Shown one piece after another: positions 45,880-55,818 of a stretch of 64,000 bases of DNA. Position numbers and translations under genes: made by a program. The first letter of the stretch is position 1; each line of letters opens with the position of its first letter. Source of the stretch: Methanobrevibacter sp. (GTDB lineage: Archaea; Methanobacteriota; Methanobacteria; Methanobacteriales; Methanobacteriaceae); the NCBI RefSeq assembly GCF_017539065.1, contig NZ_JAFYHP010000014.1, positions 16,500 through 80,499 of the forward strand, read 5' to 3'. Below the pieces are notes generated by a model, which saw only the letters and a list, made by a program, of their open reading frames with translations, had not been told where the DNA came from and searched no databases.

Positions 45880-46728
45880 TTACTTAAAAATTCCTGAAGC
45901 ATAACCTACAACTGATGTGAAATCTCCAGTGACATCACCACTAGTCCCATAAGCCAATATTTCACTAGTTTTCTTCCCACATCGTTTAGAAAGAGCCATG
46001 GTAGCCATTACCGGACCATAACCGCACATTGTAATATTATACTGAACAACTTCTTCAAAAAGTTTAAATTCATTCATTTCCCCAATATCTTCCAAAACAA
46101 AACCATCGACCTTATTTGCTTTTTCTTGATTATTGAAATGAGATAAATCAGTACTTGCAATCACACAATAAGATTTATTTAATTTATCTGCCGCATCAAC
46201 GATTGAATTTGATAAATCGTTTGAAGTGACAAAGTTCTGTCTTCCCATTGTGATTGGAACAATTTTAAAATCATTGGAAAAATATTGTAGGAATGGTAGT
46301 TGAACTTCAATACTGTGCTCACGAATATGGGCTGTAAAATCTGCTGAAGCAATATCTGAAGATTCAATAATAGCTTCTGCAAATTCTTTGTCCACTTCAA
46401 CATTTCCAAGTGGAGTAATCCATTCGCCTTCGTTGAATACGGATATTTCACTACCAAATCCAGTATGGTTGGGACTTATGATTATAAAAACTTCAGGAAA
46501 ACCATTTTTAACGATTTCGCAATAACCATGTGAGGCTATTGCACCAGAATATTGATAACCCGCATGAGGAACCATGACATTTATAGGATAATCTTTATCA
46601 TCAAATGAATTAAGCTTTGGCAAGTAACCAACGCCAGCATAATCTAAAAAACAACTTTCAATAAGTTTTTTTAGGATTTCAGGATTATCCGGATAAAATG
46701 CTCCGGCTACAGCAGGTTGTCTTAACAT
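45880..46728 (-). CDS. MEMO1-family protein (AmmeMemoRadiSam B-like)
   Basis: 282 residues resembling the MEMO fold, related to non-heme iron dioxygenases. MLRQPAVAGAFYPDNPE at the start, VMVPHAGYQYSGAIASHGYC, NHTGFGSEISVF, EHSIEVQLPFLQY and ASTDLSHF contain the His/metal-like residues of the family. In bacteria and archaea the gene often clusters with AmmeMemoRadiSam genes, but its partners are not here; it lies between rpsB and mvk, as in other Methanobacteriales. Function unknown. Confidence 0.88.
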   Translation of the reverse strand: MLRQPAVAGAFYPDNPEILKKLIESCFLDYAGVGYLPKLNSFDDKDYPINVMVPHAGYQYSGAIASHGYCEIVKNGFPEVFIIISPNHTGFGSEISVFNEGEWITPLGNVEVDKEFAEAIIESSDIASADFTAHIREHSIEVQLPFLQYFSNDFKIVPITMGRQNFVTSNDLSNSIVDAADKLNKSYCVIASTDLSHFNNQEKANKVDGFVLEDIGEMNEFKLFEEVVQYNITMCGYGPVMATMALSKRCGKKTSEILAYGTSGDVTGDFTSVVGYASGIFK

Positions 46729-46737
46729 CTAACTCAC

Positions 46738-47340
46738 TTAAAATTTAAGTTCGAATTCGGTTGCATCAATATCTAAATCGCCGTCTTCTGGAATGTCTCC
46801 TCTTTCTCTTAAGATTTGTCTTGCAAGTAACCAGTAAACTAAAGCAATAGCTTTTCTACCTTTGTTGTTTACAGGTACAGCAATATCAACAAAACTGAGT
46901 AAGTTTTCAGTATCACATAATGCAATAACTGGAATACCGTTTTGTTTGGATTCTAAAATTGCTTGTGCATCTGATCTTGGGTCAGTTACAACAATGATTT
47001 TTGGTTCAATAAATTTAGCATAATTTGGGTTAGTTAAAGTACCTGGGATGAATCTTCCAGGAATAGTTTTAGCACCGGTTAATTCACCGAATTTTTTAAC
47101 AGGAGCTTGACCGTATTGACGGGTAGCTACTACTAAAATATCATCAGGGTCATATTTTGCTAATAATTTTGCAATTTGTCTAATTCTTTCATCAGTTTTT
47201 TGAATATCTAATACATATAAACCGTCAGATCTTACTCTGAATATGTATTTTTCCATGTCACTAGTTTTTTGCTGGGTACCAATGTGTAAACCAGCTGCTA
47301 AATAATTATCTAAGTCTATTAAAAGTTCTTCATTTACCAT
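46738..47340 (-). CDS. rps2: 30S ribosomal protein S2 (uS2)
   Basis: 200 residues. [20 protein letters not shown] and the segments [31 protein letters not shown] and [20 protein letters not shown] are highly conserved in archaeal uS2 (the SA/p40 family). Co-transcribed downstream of ferredoxin and enolase genes; GGTGAAA precedes the ATG. Confidence 0.96.
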   Translation of the reverse strand: MVNEELLIDLDNYLAAGLHIGTQQKTSDMEKYIFRVRSDGLYVLDIQKTDERIRQIAKLLAKYDPDDILVVATRQYGQAPVKKFGELTGAKTIPGRFIPGTLTNPNYAKFIEPKIIVVTDPRSDAQAILESKQNGIPVIALCDTENLLSFVDIAVPVNNKGRKAIALVYWLLARQILRERGDIPEDGDLDIDATEFELKF

Positions 47341-47355
47341 TTTTTCACCTACAAT

Positions 47356-47550
47356 TTAAAAGTCATCTTCAATTTTAATACATTCATTTGGACAAACGTC
47401 CATACATACTTCACAATAACTACATTCTTCAGGGTCGACAATTTCAATTTTGTCTCCTTTAAGAACTAATACTTCCATTGGGCAGACATCAGCACATTCT
47501 GCGCAGTCAGCACCATCGCATTTGTCGTAATCAAGAATTACTTTTGACAT
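47356..47550 (-). CDS. 4Fe-4S ferredoxin
   Basis: 64 residues. Two clusters: YDKCDGADCAECADVCP and EECSYCEVCMDVCPNECI. An electron carrier, likely for methanogenesis enzymes or RpoD-linked metabolism; partner unknown. Start ATG 47550 is preferred because GGAGA lies 8 bases upstream, while the frame extends to a TTG at 47565. Lies 5-20 bases from both enolase and uS2 genes. Confidence 0.93.
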   Translation of the reverse strand: MSKVILDYDKCDGADCAECADVCPMEVLVLKGDKIEIVDPEECSYCEVCMDVCPNECIKIEDDF

Positions 47551-47570
47551 CTTATCTTTCTCCAAAATTT

Positions 47571-48815
47571 TTAAAATTTCCCCATTTTTGAATTTGGAAG
47601 TTTCTCCTCTATACGAATGAGCTCATTTAATTTAGCTATTCTTTCTCCACCGATAGCACCGGTTTTAATCATTGGAGATGAAAAACCAATAGCTAAGTGT
47701 GCAATAGTATCATCAGTAGTTTCCCCAGAACGATGGGAAACAACAGGTACAATACCGTTTTCCTTTGCTAATTTAACAGTTGCAAAAGTTTCGGATAAAC
47801 ATCCAATTTGATTAGGTTTGATAATAATTGCGTTTGCTGCATTAGTTTCAATACCTTTAGCTAAAAGCTCTTTATTAGTTACAAATAAATCATCTCCACA
47901 AACGAGACATTTATTTCCAACTTTAGAAGTTAATTGAGCAAATCCTTCAAAGTCAGATTCGTCAAATGGGTCTTCTACATAAAACATTTTATAAGTATCA
48001 ATAATATCTTTTACGAAATCAATTTGATCTCCAGTATCTCTTTTGATATTATCTTGAGCGTAAATATATTTTTGCTCATTTGCATCCCATAGCTCAGATG
48101 CTGCCATATCTAAAGCAGGTCTGATTTCAATACCTATCTCATCACCGACTTCTTCACAAGCTTGTGCTTGGATTTCTAAAGCATCAACATTAGTGATGTT
48201 AGGTACCCATCCACCTTCATCTCCTTTTCCTCCTGTAAAAGCAGAGTCTTTAGATTGGATTAATTCTTTTAATTTTTTGTGAATAGAAGCATTTGCAAAT
48301 ATTGCATCAACAATATTAGTGGCTCCAATAGGAACAACTAAGAATTCTTGAATATCCGGAGCATTAACACCTGCATGAGCACCACCATTCATCATATTAC
48401 CTAACGGATATGGCAATTCATTTGCAAAATTACCTCCAATGTACTGATAAAGTGGCATATTATAAGATGATGCAGCCGCTTTAGCTACAGCCATTGAAAT
48501 AGCAACGGTAGTGTTACCTCCAATTGCAGCTAAATTATCAGTGCCATCAATCTCTTTTAATACTTCGTCAATAGTAGCAACATCACATGCATCCATTCCA
48601 ATAAGTTCGGAAGCGATTAAATCTTCCATCTCACTTACTACAATGTCTACTCCTCCTTCTGGGAGAGATACTACTTCCCTTGATCCAGTACTTGCTCCAC
48701 TTGGTGCAGCAGCTCTACCAAATCCATTCCAAGTAATTACGTCTACCTCAATGGTTGGATTGCCTCTGCTGTCCAAAATCTTTCGAACCTGGACATCTTC
48801 TATTATACTATCCAA
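47571..48815 (-). CDS. eno: Enolase (phosphopyruvate hydratase)
   Basis: 414 residues. Interconverts 2-phosphoglycerate and phosphoenolpyruvate. [72 protein letters not shown] and [15 protein letters not shown] are all enolase motifs. The start is TTG at 48815, supported by GGTG five bases upstream; no ATG is in frame there. It begins the second half of the ribosomal superoperon, after a 131-base gap from rpoK. Confidence 0.95.
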   Translation of the reverse strand: MDSIIEDVQVRKILDSRGNPTIEVDVITWNGFGRAAAPSGASTGSREVVSLPEGGVDIVVSEMEDLIASELIGMDACDVATIDEVLKEIDGTDNLAAIGGNTTVAISMAVAKAAASSYNMPLYQYIGGNFANELPYPLGNMMNGGAHAGVNAPDIQEFLVVPIGATNIVDAIFANASIHKKLKELIQSKDSAFTGGKGDEGGWVPNITNVDALEIQAQACEEVGDEIGIEIRPALDMAASELWDANEQKYIYAQDNIKRDTGDQIDFVKDIIDTYKMFYVEDPFDESDFEGFAQLTSKVGNKCLVCGDDLFVTNKELLAKGIETNAANAIIIKPNQIGCLSETFATVKLAKENGIVPVVSHRSGETTDDTIAHLAIGFSSPMIKTGAIGGERIAKLNELIRIEEKLPNSKMGKF

Positions 48816-48946
48816 AAAAACACCTCAGTGTCATTTAATTTATTACCAACAAACCTATATCTTGAAAAAAATCAGTAAGTTTCTTTATAGAGTTATATTG
48901 GTATTTTTTATTTTTTTTAAATAAATTGAGAATAAATAGATTAAAT

Positions 48947-49129
48947 CTATTCATCTCTAATAACATCTAATGGTAAAACTCCAGCTTTGAGTTCTTCGTA
49001 AGCTATATCAATTGGATCTAAGGAATCAGTAATGTCCACTAAAGGTTTTGCCCCCATAGATATTTGAATTGCTCTAGCTCCAAGAATCCTAGCTTTTTCA
49101 AACCTTGTTAATTTTTTTTCAACATCCAT
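48947..49129 (-). CDS. rpoK: DNA-directed RNA polymerase subunit K (Rpb6 homologue)
   Basis: 60 residues. [20 protein letters not shown] and the acidic C-terminal [16 protein letters not shown] are the conserved RpoK/Rpb6 sequence, which stabilises the clamp of the RNA polymerase. Start at 49129, the likely ATG, with GGAAG 8-12 bases upstream; a 5-residue extension to 49144 is possible. Confidence 0.93.
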   Translation of the reverse strand: MDVEKKLTRFEKARILGARAIQISMGAKPLVDITDSLDPIDIAYEELKAGVLPLDVIRDE

Positions 49130-49198
49130 GAATATTACTTCCATTTAGGTATATTTTACCAAGATTATATTTTTATTAAAAAATATCCCTACAATCAT

Positions 49199-49369
49199 TT
49201 ATTCCCAAGTTTCCACATGAGAAATTAACATTCTTCTACAACAGTATCTAGTTAAACCTAAATCATCTAAAATATCTTTAGAATCTTCGCCTGCTTCGAT
49301 TCTTTTATTGTATTCATCAAAGTAAGCTGATACAGGTTTTCCACAACTTAAGCATCTTATAGGAATCAT
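49199..49369 (-). CDS. rpoN: DNA-directed RNA polymerase subunit N (Rpb10 homologue)
   Basis: 56 residues, shorter than the usual reporting cutoffs. [20 protein letters not shown] followed by [20 protein letters not shown] is RpoN; Cys6, Cys9, Cys43 and Cys44 form its zinc site. It lies between rpoK (70 bases) and the uS9 gene, in the expected archaeal order. The start ATG (49369) is preceded by GATGATATAA-like sequence but no strong binding site. Confidence 0.95.
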   Translation of the reverse strand: MIPIRCLSCGKPVSAYFDEYNKRIEAGEDSKDILDDLGLTRYCCRRMLISHVETWE

Positions 49370-49413
49370 TTATATCATCTTTTTAATTTAAATAAAATAT
49401 AAAAGTACAGAAT

Positions 49414-49815
49414 TTATCTGTAACTTTTTTGTTTACGTGCTCTTGCTCCAGGACCACCATATTTTTTAGGTTCTGAACGTCTTGGGTCACCTACTAACAT
49501 GGTTCTGTCATATTGAATGAATCTTTCTTTTAAATCCATATCTTGAGACCATTGTACAAGTCCTTTAGCAATTACCATACGTGCAGCTTCAGCTTGACCC
49601 ATTACTCCACCACCAATTACGTGAATATTAATATCCACTTCATTAGCTAAGTCTCCAGCTAATGTTAATGGTTCTTGTAATTTTAACTGAGCAAGCTCAG
49701 GAGAATAAAGTTCTAAAGGAACTTTGTTGATTCTAACTTTACCGGTTCCTTCGCGAACAGTACCTCTTGCGATAGCTGTTTTACGTTTTCCACTAGTATG
49801 AATAACTTTAACCAT
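49414..49815 (-). CDS. rps9: 30S ribosomal protein S9 (uS9)
   Basis: 133 residues. [20 protein letters not shown] and the C-terminal [14 protein letters not shown] tail, which contacts the P-site tRNA, are conserved. The ATG 49815 is preceded by GGTGTGATT; the open frame to 49827 is less likely. In the S13-RpoK operon after uL13. Confidence 0.96.
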   Translation of the reverse strand: MVKVIHTSGKRKTAIARGTVREGTGKVRINKVPLELYSPELAQLKLQEPLTLAGDLANEVDINIHVIGGGVMGQAEAARMVIAKGLVQWSQDMDLKERFIQYDRTMLVGDPRRSEPKKYGGPGARARKQKSYR

Positions 49816-49831
49816 AATCACACCCATTTAT

Positions 49832-50257
49832 CTAAAAGGTAGCTCCTAAAAGTTTGGAGATTTCTCCTAACTCTACACCTTTTTTAAGATCTTTGTATTC
49901 TGCTTCAGGAACTGCAGTGAGTTCAGCATCAGCATATTCAGCAGGCACGCCAACGAAAGCTTTTAAGCCTTTGTATGCTGTTTTACCTTTGGATTTTTTG
50001 AAAGGTAACATTCCTCTTACAGTTCTTCTGAATATATCATCCGGTCTTCTAGGATATTTTGGACCTAAGTCACGAGGGTTGGAAATACTTGCCCTGTCAA
50101 CTCTTTGTTTGTATTTAGCATAAGCCCAATCCTTGTTACCAGTTAACATAATTTTTTCAGCGTTGAGAATTACTACTTCTTCGCCTTCTAAAAGATTTTT
50201 ACTAGTTATACTAGCTAATCTTCCTAAAACGCATCCTTCTCCATCAATAATCATCAT
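49832..50257 (-). CDS. rpl13: 50S ribosomal protein L13 (uL13)
   Basis: About 141 residues. [39 protein letters not shown] and [19 protein letters not shown] are the family core. The start is placed at ATG 50257 (MMII), preceded by GGGGATGTGT; the adjacent ATG 50254 is as plausible, and 50266 is a longer option. In the S13-RpoK operon. Confidence 0.95.
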   Translation of the reverse strand: MMIIDGEGCVLGRLASITSKNLLEGEEVVILNAEKIMLTGNKDWAYAKYKQRVDRASISNPRDLGPKYPRRPDDIFRRTVRGMLPFKKSKGKTAYKGLKAFVGVPAEYADAELTAVPEAEYKDLKKGVELGEISKLLGATF

Positions 50258-50269
50258 AACACACATCCC

Positions 50270-50635
50270 CTATTCCATAATCCTTATGTTTGATCCTTTA
50301 GGATTATTTTCCATAATTTCTTCAATTGAGATGCATTCTCCACCAGCACTTTCAATTTTTTCTTGTGCTTTAGCTGAGAATTTTAATGCTACAACATCTA
50401 CTTTGTTTTCTAAATCACCATTTGATAAAACTTTACCAGGTACTAAAATAGTTTCACCAGCTTCAGCATATCTTGTAATATCAGATAAATTAACTTCAGC
50501 GGTTCTTCTATTAGACCTTTCGAGTCTTTGTGCAACATCTTTCCAAATAGCTGCATCTTCACTTCTTGATTGTTCATAAAGTTTATTAATAAGTTCAATA
50601 AGGTTAGGATTTGTTTTTACTACTTTCTTAACCAT
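50270..50635 (-). CDS. rpl18e: 50S ribosomal protein L18e (eL18)
   Basis: 121 residues. TNPNLIELINKLYEQSRSED, KDVAQRLERSNRRTAEVNLS, GETILVPGKVLSNGDL and VVALKFSAKAQEKIE are typical eL18. The start overlaps the rpoD stop by one base, implying coupled translation. Confidence 0.95.
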   Translation of the reverse strand: MVKKVVKTNPNLIELINKLYEQSRSEDAAIWKDVAQRLERSNRRTAEVNLSDITRYAEAGETILVPGKVLSNGDLENKVDVVALKFSAKAQEKIESAGGECISIEEIMENNPKGSNIRIME

Positions 50636-51438
50636 TATTTACTTCCTCCTTCTTCACTAAATCTGATAAACTTATCCGCTTTTTCACCTAATACGTCACA
50701 TGCTTTTAATAAAACTTCTTTAGGAGGCATTGCTCCATCAGTTTCAATTCTAAATATAAAATCATTTGGACGATATCCGACATTAATGTAACCATTGTCA
50801 GAAGCTCTTACACAGCTCTTACACATGGCACAGTCTTCAATATCTAAGATTTTAATTTTTTTAGATCTTTTATCTGATTTTAAAATACCTCTAGGACATG
50901 CTTGAGCACAATCATAATCGATTTCAACATCCTCATTAAATGTAATCTCAGGATATTGTTTGTATGCACATACTGTAGTTGGTATCCATTTAGCATGTTC
51001 TTTTCCATAACCCACTTTAGCAACTGCTTCAATATTGAGTTCTTCACCTTCTTTGAGTTTTACTAAAGGTATTGTGTCGTATACTGGTTTAATTTTAGAG
51101 TCTGAAGATATTAAATCCTTAGAATAAACAACTTTAGGTCCAACTTCATTTAAATGGAACATGATTCCATTTGTGTACTCTTCCCAATCATCATCTTCAG
51201 GTAATGACAATCCTTCAAGAGCATCTAAATCAGAAACTAAAGGAGTTAAACCAAGTCTGTGAGCAAGTACCTCATTAAACATTGCAGAATCATTTCTAAT
51301 AATATTTACATCTTCAATTGCAATTTTTGGAACATTAACCATTGCAACTCTTCTAATAGCATTTATAAAAGGCACTTCTGCATCGCGAACAATGAAAATT
51401 AATTCATTATCACTTTGACTTTTAAATTCTATCTCCAT
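50635..51438 (-). CDS. rpoD: DNA-directed RNA polymerase subunit D (Rpb3 homologue), with Fe-S domain
   Basis: 267 residues. Assembly platform of archaeal RNA polymerase together with RpoL. FIVRDAEVPFINAIRRVAMV and PKIAIEDVNIIRNDSAMFNE, then LAHRLGLTPLVSD, match RpoD. A ferredoxin-like insert (CAQACPRGIL and CAMCKSCVRAS, with Cys spaced for [4Fe-4S]) is present, as in RpoD of several methanogens. Overlaps eL18 by one base and follows uS11 by 15 bases. Confidence 0.95.
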   Translation of the reverse strand: MEIEFKSQSDNELIFIVRDAEVPFINAIRRVAMVNVPKIAIEDVNIIRNDSAMFNEVLAHRLGLTPLVSDLDALEGLSLPEDDDWEEYTNGIMFHLNEVGPKVVYSKDLISSDSKIKPVYDTIPLVKLKEGEELNIEAVAKVGYGKEHAKWIPTTVCAYKQYPEITFNEDVEIDYDCAQACPRGILKSDKRSKKIKILDIEDCAMCKSCVRASDNGYINVGYRPNDFIFRIETDGAMPPKEVLLKACDVLGEKADKFIRFSEEGGSK

Positions 51439-51453
51439 TTTAAACCCTTCCGC

Positions 51454-51846
51454 TTAAACTCTTCTTCCTCTTTTACCACCAGGTCTTCCAGTACCATCGT
51501 GAGGAATAGGAGTGATATCTTCTATTTTTCCTATTTTAATTCCAGCTCTTGCTAAAGCACGAATAGTTGCTTGTGCACCAGGTCCTGGACTTCTAGGTCC
51601 ATTTCCACCAGGAGCTCTTACTTTAATATGTAATCCAACAAATCCTTTTTCTTTAGCATCATCAGCTATTCTAGTTGCTGCAGCCATTGCTGCGAATGGT
51701 GAAGCTTGTTGTCTGTCTGCACGAACAACTTTTCCACCAGACCATTGTGAAATAGTCTCAGCACCAGTAATATCTGTTACAGTAATAATAGTGTTATTAA
51801 ATGATGAGTAAATATTAGCTATACCCCATTTTTCATCTTTTGCCAT
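51454..51846 (-). CDS. rps11: 30S ribosomal protein S11 (uS11)
   Basis: 130 residues. [40 protein letters not shown] and [20 protein letters not shown] are conserved in archaeal uS11. Located between uS4 (12 bases) and rpoD. Confidence 0.96.
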   Translation of the reverse strand: MAKDEKWGIANIYSSFNNTIITVTDITGAETISQWSGGKVVRADRQQASPFAAMAAATRIADDAKEKGFVGLHIKVRAPGGNGPRSPGPGAQATIRALARAGIKIGKIEDITPIPHDGTGRPGGKRGRRV

Positions 51847-51857
51847 AGTTACACCCT

Positions 51858-52397
51858 TTATTCTTCTGTATTAGCTTTATTATCCTTACTTCTGTTGTAC
51901 TCTTCAATTTGTTTTGCTACAGGTGAAGAACGATAGAATCCAATATCATCTTCTTGACCGTTTAATACTACATAGCTTGGTGAATTGATTTTTTTACCGT
52001 CTAAAGCTATGTGACCGTGTACAACGAACATTCTTGCTTCTTTAGGAGTACGAGCTAAACCTTTTTTATACACAATAGTTTGTAATCTTCTTCTTAAGAT
52101 ATCCTCTACATTTAAATCTAAGATATCTTCAAGAGCTGCACCTTCAGGCAAAACACCGGTTCTAGCTAAGTGTCCTAATAATTCTAATTTTTCATTTACC
52201 ATTTGATCAGCACCGAAACCAAGTAAATACCTTGCTTCCCTACTGTATCTTCTGACTAAAGTATCAGCTTTCCAAATTTCTTTTTTGTTTTTAAGACCGT
52301 ATTTAGTCATTAATTTATTTTCATTTTTAATTCTTTCCGCATTCCAAGGATGAGGTGGTGTATTATACTTTTTCCTTGATTTTCTAGGTTGTCCCAT
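51858..52397 (-). CDS. rps4: 30S ribosomal protein S4 (uS4)
   Basis: 179 residues. [20 protein letters not shown] and [20 protein letters not shown], then the S4 RNA-binding segment [31 protein letters not shown], are typical. It lies about 60 bases after uS13 in the operon. Confidence 0.96.
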   Translation of the reverse strand: MGQPRKSRKKYNTPPHPWNAERIKNENKLMTKYGLKNKKEIWKADTLVRRYSREARYLLGFGADQMVNEKLELLGHLARTGVLPEGAALEDILDLNVEDILRRRLQTIVYKKGLARTPKEARMFVVHGHIALDGKKINSPSYVVLNGQEDDIGFYRSSPVAKQIEEYNRSKDNKANTEE

Positions 52398-52455
52398 TAA
52401 AACATCTCCTTATAAAATTGAATTTAATAATTTAATTTATAAAAAAAGCTCTTGC

Positions 52456-52905
52456 TTATCCTCTTGAACGTTTTACACCAACTGAAGAACTTTTTCTGAA
52501 AGTAGATTTGGTTCTTTGACCTCTAACAGGTAAACCAACTTCGTGTCTTCTACCTTTGTAACTTCTGGTCTTTTTCATTCTGTTTAAATCATCTCTTAAA
52601 GTCATGTCAAGATCTGATTCGATTAAGTGAATGTCGTCACCAGTTTCATAGTCTTCTCTCCTGTTTAACATCCAAGTTGGAATGCCAAAGTCAAGAGGGT
52701 TTTCTAAAATTTCTTCAATTCTTAAAACATCTTCGTCAGCAATGTATCCAATTTTTGCATCTAAATCTAAGTCTAAAACACGACAAATAGTTTTAGATAA
52801 AGAGATTCCAACACCTTTGATTTCAGTTAAAGCATGTTCAATGGTTTTGTTACCATTAACGTCCTTTCTTGAAATACGTACTAAATGTTTGAATTCGTCT
52901 TCCAT
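52456..52905 (-). CDS. rps13: 30S ribosomal protein S13 (uS13)
   Basis: 149 residues. [34 protein letters not shown] and the basic C-terminal [20 protein letters not shown] are conserved. First gene of the ribosomal/RNA polymerase operon, with a perfect GGAGG site before the ATG and a 184-base leader that contains three hairpins, preceded by tRNA-Ser on the same strand. Confidence 0.96.
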   Translation of the reverse strand: MEDEFKHLVRISRKDVNGNKTIEHALTEIKGVGISLSKTICRVLDLDLDAKIGYIADEDVLRIEEILENPLDFGIPTWMLNRREDYETGDDIHLIESDLDMTLRDDLNRMKKTRSYKGRRHEVGLPVRGQRTKSTFRKSSSVGVKRSRG

Positions 52906-52927
52906 TAAATAACCTCCATTTATAGAG

Positions 52928-53019
52928 CGAACCTACGAGACGTAAAATATAGGTTCGAATGTTTTGAATTTCAAAACACAGTTCTTTTCAACAGTTATAA
53001 ACTTAGCATATCTGCTAAG
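52928..53019 (-). promoter_or_regulatory. Three-hairpin leader upstream of the uS13 operon
   Basis: Perfect inverted repeats at 52928-52957 (arms CGAACCTA/TAGGTTCG), 52961-52977 (arms GTTTTGAA/TTCAAAAC, 1-base loop) and 53002-53019 (arms CTTAGCA/TGCTAAG, 4-base loop). They lie between tRNA-Ser and the uS13 start. A ribosomal-protein feedback site or RNA-processing signals after the tRNA are both possible. Confidence 0.5.
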
Positions 53020-53089
53020 AGTGCAATAAATATCAGTTTAACAAGTATTTTTATTAATATACAAAAAAATATAGTTAAAAACTAATAAA

Positions 53090-53174
53090 CGCCGAGACTG
53101 GGATTTGAACCCAGGAGGGCTGAACGCCCACGAGATTTCCAGTCTCGCGCCTTACCAGGCTAGACTATCTCGGC
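53090..53174 (-). tRNA. tRNA-Ser (anticodon GGA)
   Basis: 85 bases on the minus strand. GCCGAGA/TCTCGGC acceptor stem, anticodon stem CGAGA/TCTCG with loop CTGGAAA (anticodon GGA), a long variable arm (GTGGGCGTTCAGCCC) and T-arm CTGGG/CCCAG with loop TTCAAAT. Discriminator G as in tRNA-Ser; CCA is not encoded. Reads UCC/UCU codons. Confidence 0.95.
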
Positions 53175-53372
53175 ATTGAAATAGTTAGCAATACTTGTAC
53201 ATCATACCATCTAGAATAATATGATAAGATAATATATTTAACTAAACATATATAAAGGTTTGCTTAAAATTAGGATTTTTCAAAAAAAAATAATCAATTA
53301 AAATAATTTAAATTCCTTGACTAATGGTAAACTATATTTTTAATATAATTTAAACTATTAATTGGTGATAAA

Positions 53373-53930
53373 ATGAGTACCCTTTTAATAATAATAATTA
53401 TAGTTGTTATAATCCTAATTATTGGAACAATTATACACATGTACAACAACTTAGTTGGGCTCAGAAATAGTGTGAAAAATAGCTACGCACAAATCGACGT
53501 TCAACTTAAAAGAAGAAACGATTTAATACCAAATCTAGTAGAAACTGTAAAAGGTTACGCTTCTCACGAAAAAGGCGTTCTTGAAGAAGTTACTAAAGCA
53601 AGAACTGGTGTTATGAATGCAACAACAATCGAAGAAACAAGCGCTGCAGACAGTCAATTGACCGGTGCTTTAAAAACTTTATTCGCCGTTGCTGAAAATT
53701 ACCCTGACTTAAAAGCCAATAGTAATTTCCAACAATTACAGGACGACTTAACTGATACTGAAGATAAAATTGCTTATTCAAGACAATTCTACAATGATAT
53801 CGTATTAAAATATAATAATGCATGTCAACAATTCCCAAGCAACATAATTGCTGGATTGTTTGGTTTTAAAGAAGAAGAATTCTTCCAAGCACCAGCTGCT
53901 GAAACCGCTGTACCTGAAGTAAAATTCTAG
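53373..53930 (+). CDS. lemA: LemA family protein
   Basis: 185 residues. One N-terminal membrane helix ([20 protein letters not shown]), then a helical domain: [55 protein letters not shown] and LPNLVETV-type repeats that are LemA hallmarks; [20 protein letters not shown] near the end is also conserved. Topology: short outside N-terminus and cytoplasmic or external helical bundle, unclear. Ribosome binding site GGTGAT precedes the ATG. Followed after 12 bases by a DUF2207 gene, a common LemA partner. Confidence 0.92.
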   Translation: MSTLLIIIIIVVIILIIGTIIHMYNNLVGLRNSVKNSYAQIDVQLKRRNDLIPNLVETVKGYASHEKGVLEEVTKARTGVMNATTIEETSAADSQLTGALKTLFAVAENYPDLKANSNFQQLQDDLTDTEDKIAYSRQFYNDIVLKYNNACQQFPSNIIAGLFGFKEEEFFQAPAAETAVPEVKF

Positions 53931-53942
53931 TGGTGAAATTAT

Positions 53943-55718
53943 ATGAATGTTAAAAAAACATTTACTATAATTTTACTTTTTTTATTATTATTTTCAACCC
54001 TTTCAGCAGTTGCGGCCGACGATGACAGAAGTTACACAATCGATCAGGCATTTGTTGATTTGACTGTTGAAAATAATGGTCTTCTTCATGTGGATGAAAG
54101 GTATGATTATTCTTTTGAGGGCAAATTCAATGGAGTATACCGGGATATCCCCCTGAAAGCCGGAGAGAGCATAGAAAATATCCAAGTATATGTTGATGGA
54201 GCATATGCAAAATATGAAGAAAGCGATGATGGAGGGTATAAGCATATTAAAGTATACTTATACTCAGATGAAGCATGTACACATGGAATCAGAGATTGTG
54301 ACGTGTCCGTTTACCTCAGTTATGATATGAAAAATGTAGTTACTCTTTTCAATGATGTGGGAGGCCTCCAATACAAACTTTGGGGAGACGAATGGGATGT
54401 AGGTGTTGGAAGCGTTGACATACAGGTTAAGCTGCCTGGAGACAAGGGCAACGAATACTTCCTGAATCCGCAGGAATTCAACGTTTCAAGCGAATTAGAT
54501 AAAGACACAATTACTGCTAAAACAAGCAGCATTCCTAAAGGAGACTTCTATGAAATACTTGTCCTGATGCCATTGGACGATTTCAGCGATGCGACATACG
54601 CAAAGCATGTGGACCAAAACGGCAAAGAAATGATTATGAAAAATCTGAATGACAGCATAAACGGCCGTAATTTCTGGAACACAACTTACCTTGTTTTAGG
54701 ATTGCTTTCCATATTTAGCCCTATTGTTGCAGTATTTACATACTTAAGGTATGGTAGGGAACCAAAAGTGATGTATGAAGGCATCTACGAAAGAGAACTT
54801 CCAAGCGACGACCCTCCAGAAGTAGTGAATGCAATTTATGCTAATGGAGACATTGGAACTCCTAATATGGACGGATTTGAAGCAGCCATTCTAAATCTAA
54901 TTGATAAAAAAGCTTTAGGTATCGAAACAGTTGCTGACAGCGAAACCGAAACTAATGATTTATACATTAAATTTAGTGGAGATACAAGTGGCCTTAAATC
55001 AAATGAAAAACAGGTCTATGATATCCTGCATCGTTTTGCTAACAAAGATAGATTGAATTTATCAAGCTTAAATTCAAGATTGTCTACCGAATCAAACGCA
55101 GAATGGTTTATGGATCAATATTCCGAATGGCAGGAAAATGTCAGTGATTCAATAGAATCAAGAGTCAGCGAAGAATTTAATGATACCGGTACAACAATTG
55201 TCGCTGTGCTTGGTGTAGGTGGGTTAGTGATTGGTGTCATTATGGCTGTTCTAGGATTTTGGACTGAATTAAAATCTGGTACATATGCCATTGCTGGAGG
55301 AATATTTTTAATCCTCTTTTCACTTTTAATAATGAAGATGGATGACGATAAATTTGGACAATGGACTCCTGAAGGTCGTGTGATGTATCTCAAATGGAAA
55401 AACTTCAAGAAGTTCTTAAAGGACAACAGTTTAATTAAAGAACACCCTCCAGAATCAATAGTTATTTGGAGAAAGTACTTGATTTATGGTGCGGCTCTTG
55501 GAGTAGCTGACAAGGTTTATGATGCCATGAAACTCCAAGAACAAAATATCTCCAATTACCATGATGATGATCTCTTCTTGTATCACCATTACGGAGGATA
55601 TTACATGATGCATAACGCAATAATGAGCGGTCAATCTACAGTAAACTCTTCCTCAGATTCCGGAGGTTTTGGTGGCCTCGGAGGAGGATCCGGAGGAGGA
55701 GGTGGAGGAGCATTCTAG
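53943..55718 (+). CDS. DUF2207-domain membrane protein with glycine-rich C-terminus
   Basis: 591 residues. Signal peptide (residues 1-24, TFTIILLFLLLFSTLSAVAA), a large external beta-rich domain of the DUF2207 type (ENNGLLHVDERYDYSFEGKF and GVYRDIPLKAGESIENIQVY), three membrane helices (TYLVLGLLSIFSPIVAVFTY near 240 and two near 420-450), a cytoplasmic region (YLKWKNFKKFLKDNSLI) and a glycine-rich tail GGFGGLGGGSGGGGGGAF. Regularly found beside LemA; together they may form a surface complex, but the function is unknown. Confidence 0.9.
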   Translation: MNVKKTFTIILLFLLLFSTLSAVAADDDRSYTIDQAFVDLTVENNGLLHVDERYDYSFEGKFNGVYRDIPLKAGESIENIQVYVDGAYAKYEESDDGGYKHIKVYLYSDEACTHGIRDCDVSVYLSYDMKNVVTLFNDVGGLQYKLWGDEWDVGVGSVDIQVKLPGDKGNEYFLNPQEFNVSSELDKDTITAKTSSIPKGDFYEILVLMPLDDFSDATYAKHVDQNGKEMIMKNLNDSINGRNFWNTTYLVLGLLSIFSPIVAVFTYLRYGREPKVMYEGIYERELPSDDPPEVVNAIYANGDIGTPNMDGFEAAILNLIDKKALGIETVADSETETNDLYIKFSGDTSGLKSNEKQVYDILHRFANKDRLNLSSLNSRLSTESNAEWFMDQYSEWQENVSDSIESRVSEEFNDTGTTIVAVLGVGGLVIGVIMAVLGFWTELKSGTYAIAGGIFLILFSLLIMKMDDDKFGQWTPEGRVMYLKWKNFKKFLKDNSLIKEHPPESIVIWRKYLIYGAALGVADKVYDAMKLQEQNISNYHDDDLFLYHHYGGYYMMHNAIMSGQSTVNSSSDSGGFGGLGGGSGGGGGGAF

Positions 55719-55785
55719 CTTCTTCACTTATTATTTTTTTAAATCATTATGTAAAAAATATATTACAAACTATTTTATAAAAAAA

Positions 55786-55817
55786 GTAAAAAAAAAGTTT
55801 ATTAAATTAACAAACTT
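55786..55817 (-). terminator. Hairpin plus T-tract after the AIM24-type gene
   Basis: Arms AAGTTT (55795-55800) and AAACTT (55812-55817), inner TTAA pairing with one mismatch; the minus strand continues TTTTTTTTTAC. It ends one base after the TAA stop (55819-55821). Confidence 0.6.
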
Positions 55818-55818
55818 C

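Noticed and set aside
52948..52964. T-loop-like TAGGTTCGAAT as part of another tRNA
   Set aside because: There is no acceptor, D-arm or anticodon arm around it; it is one arm of a plain hairpin.
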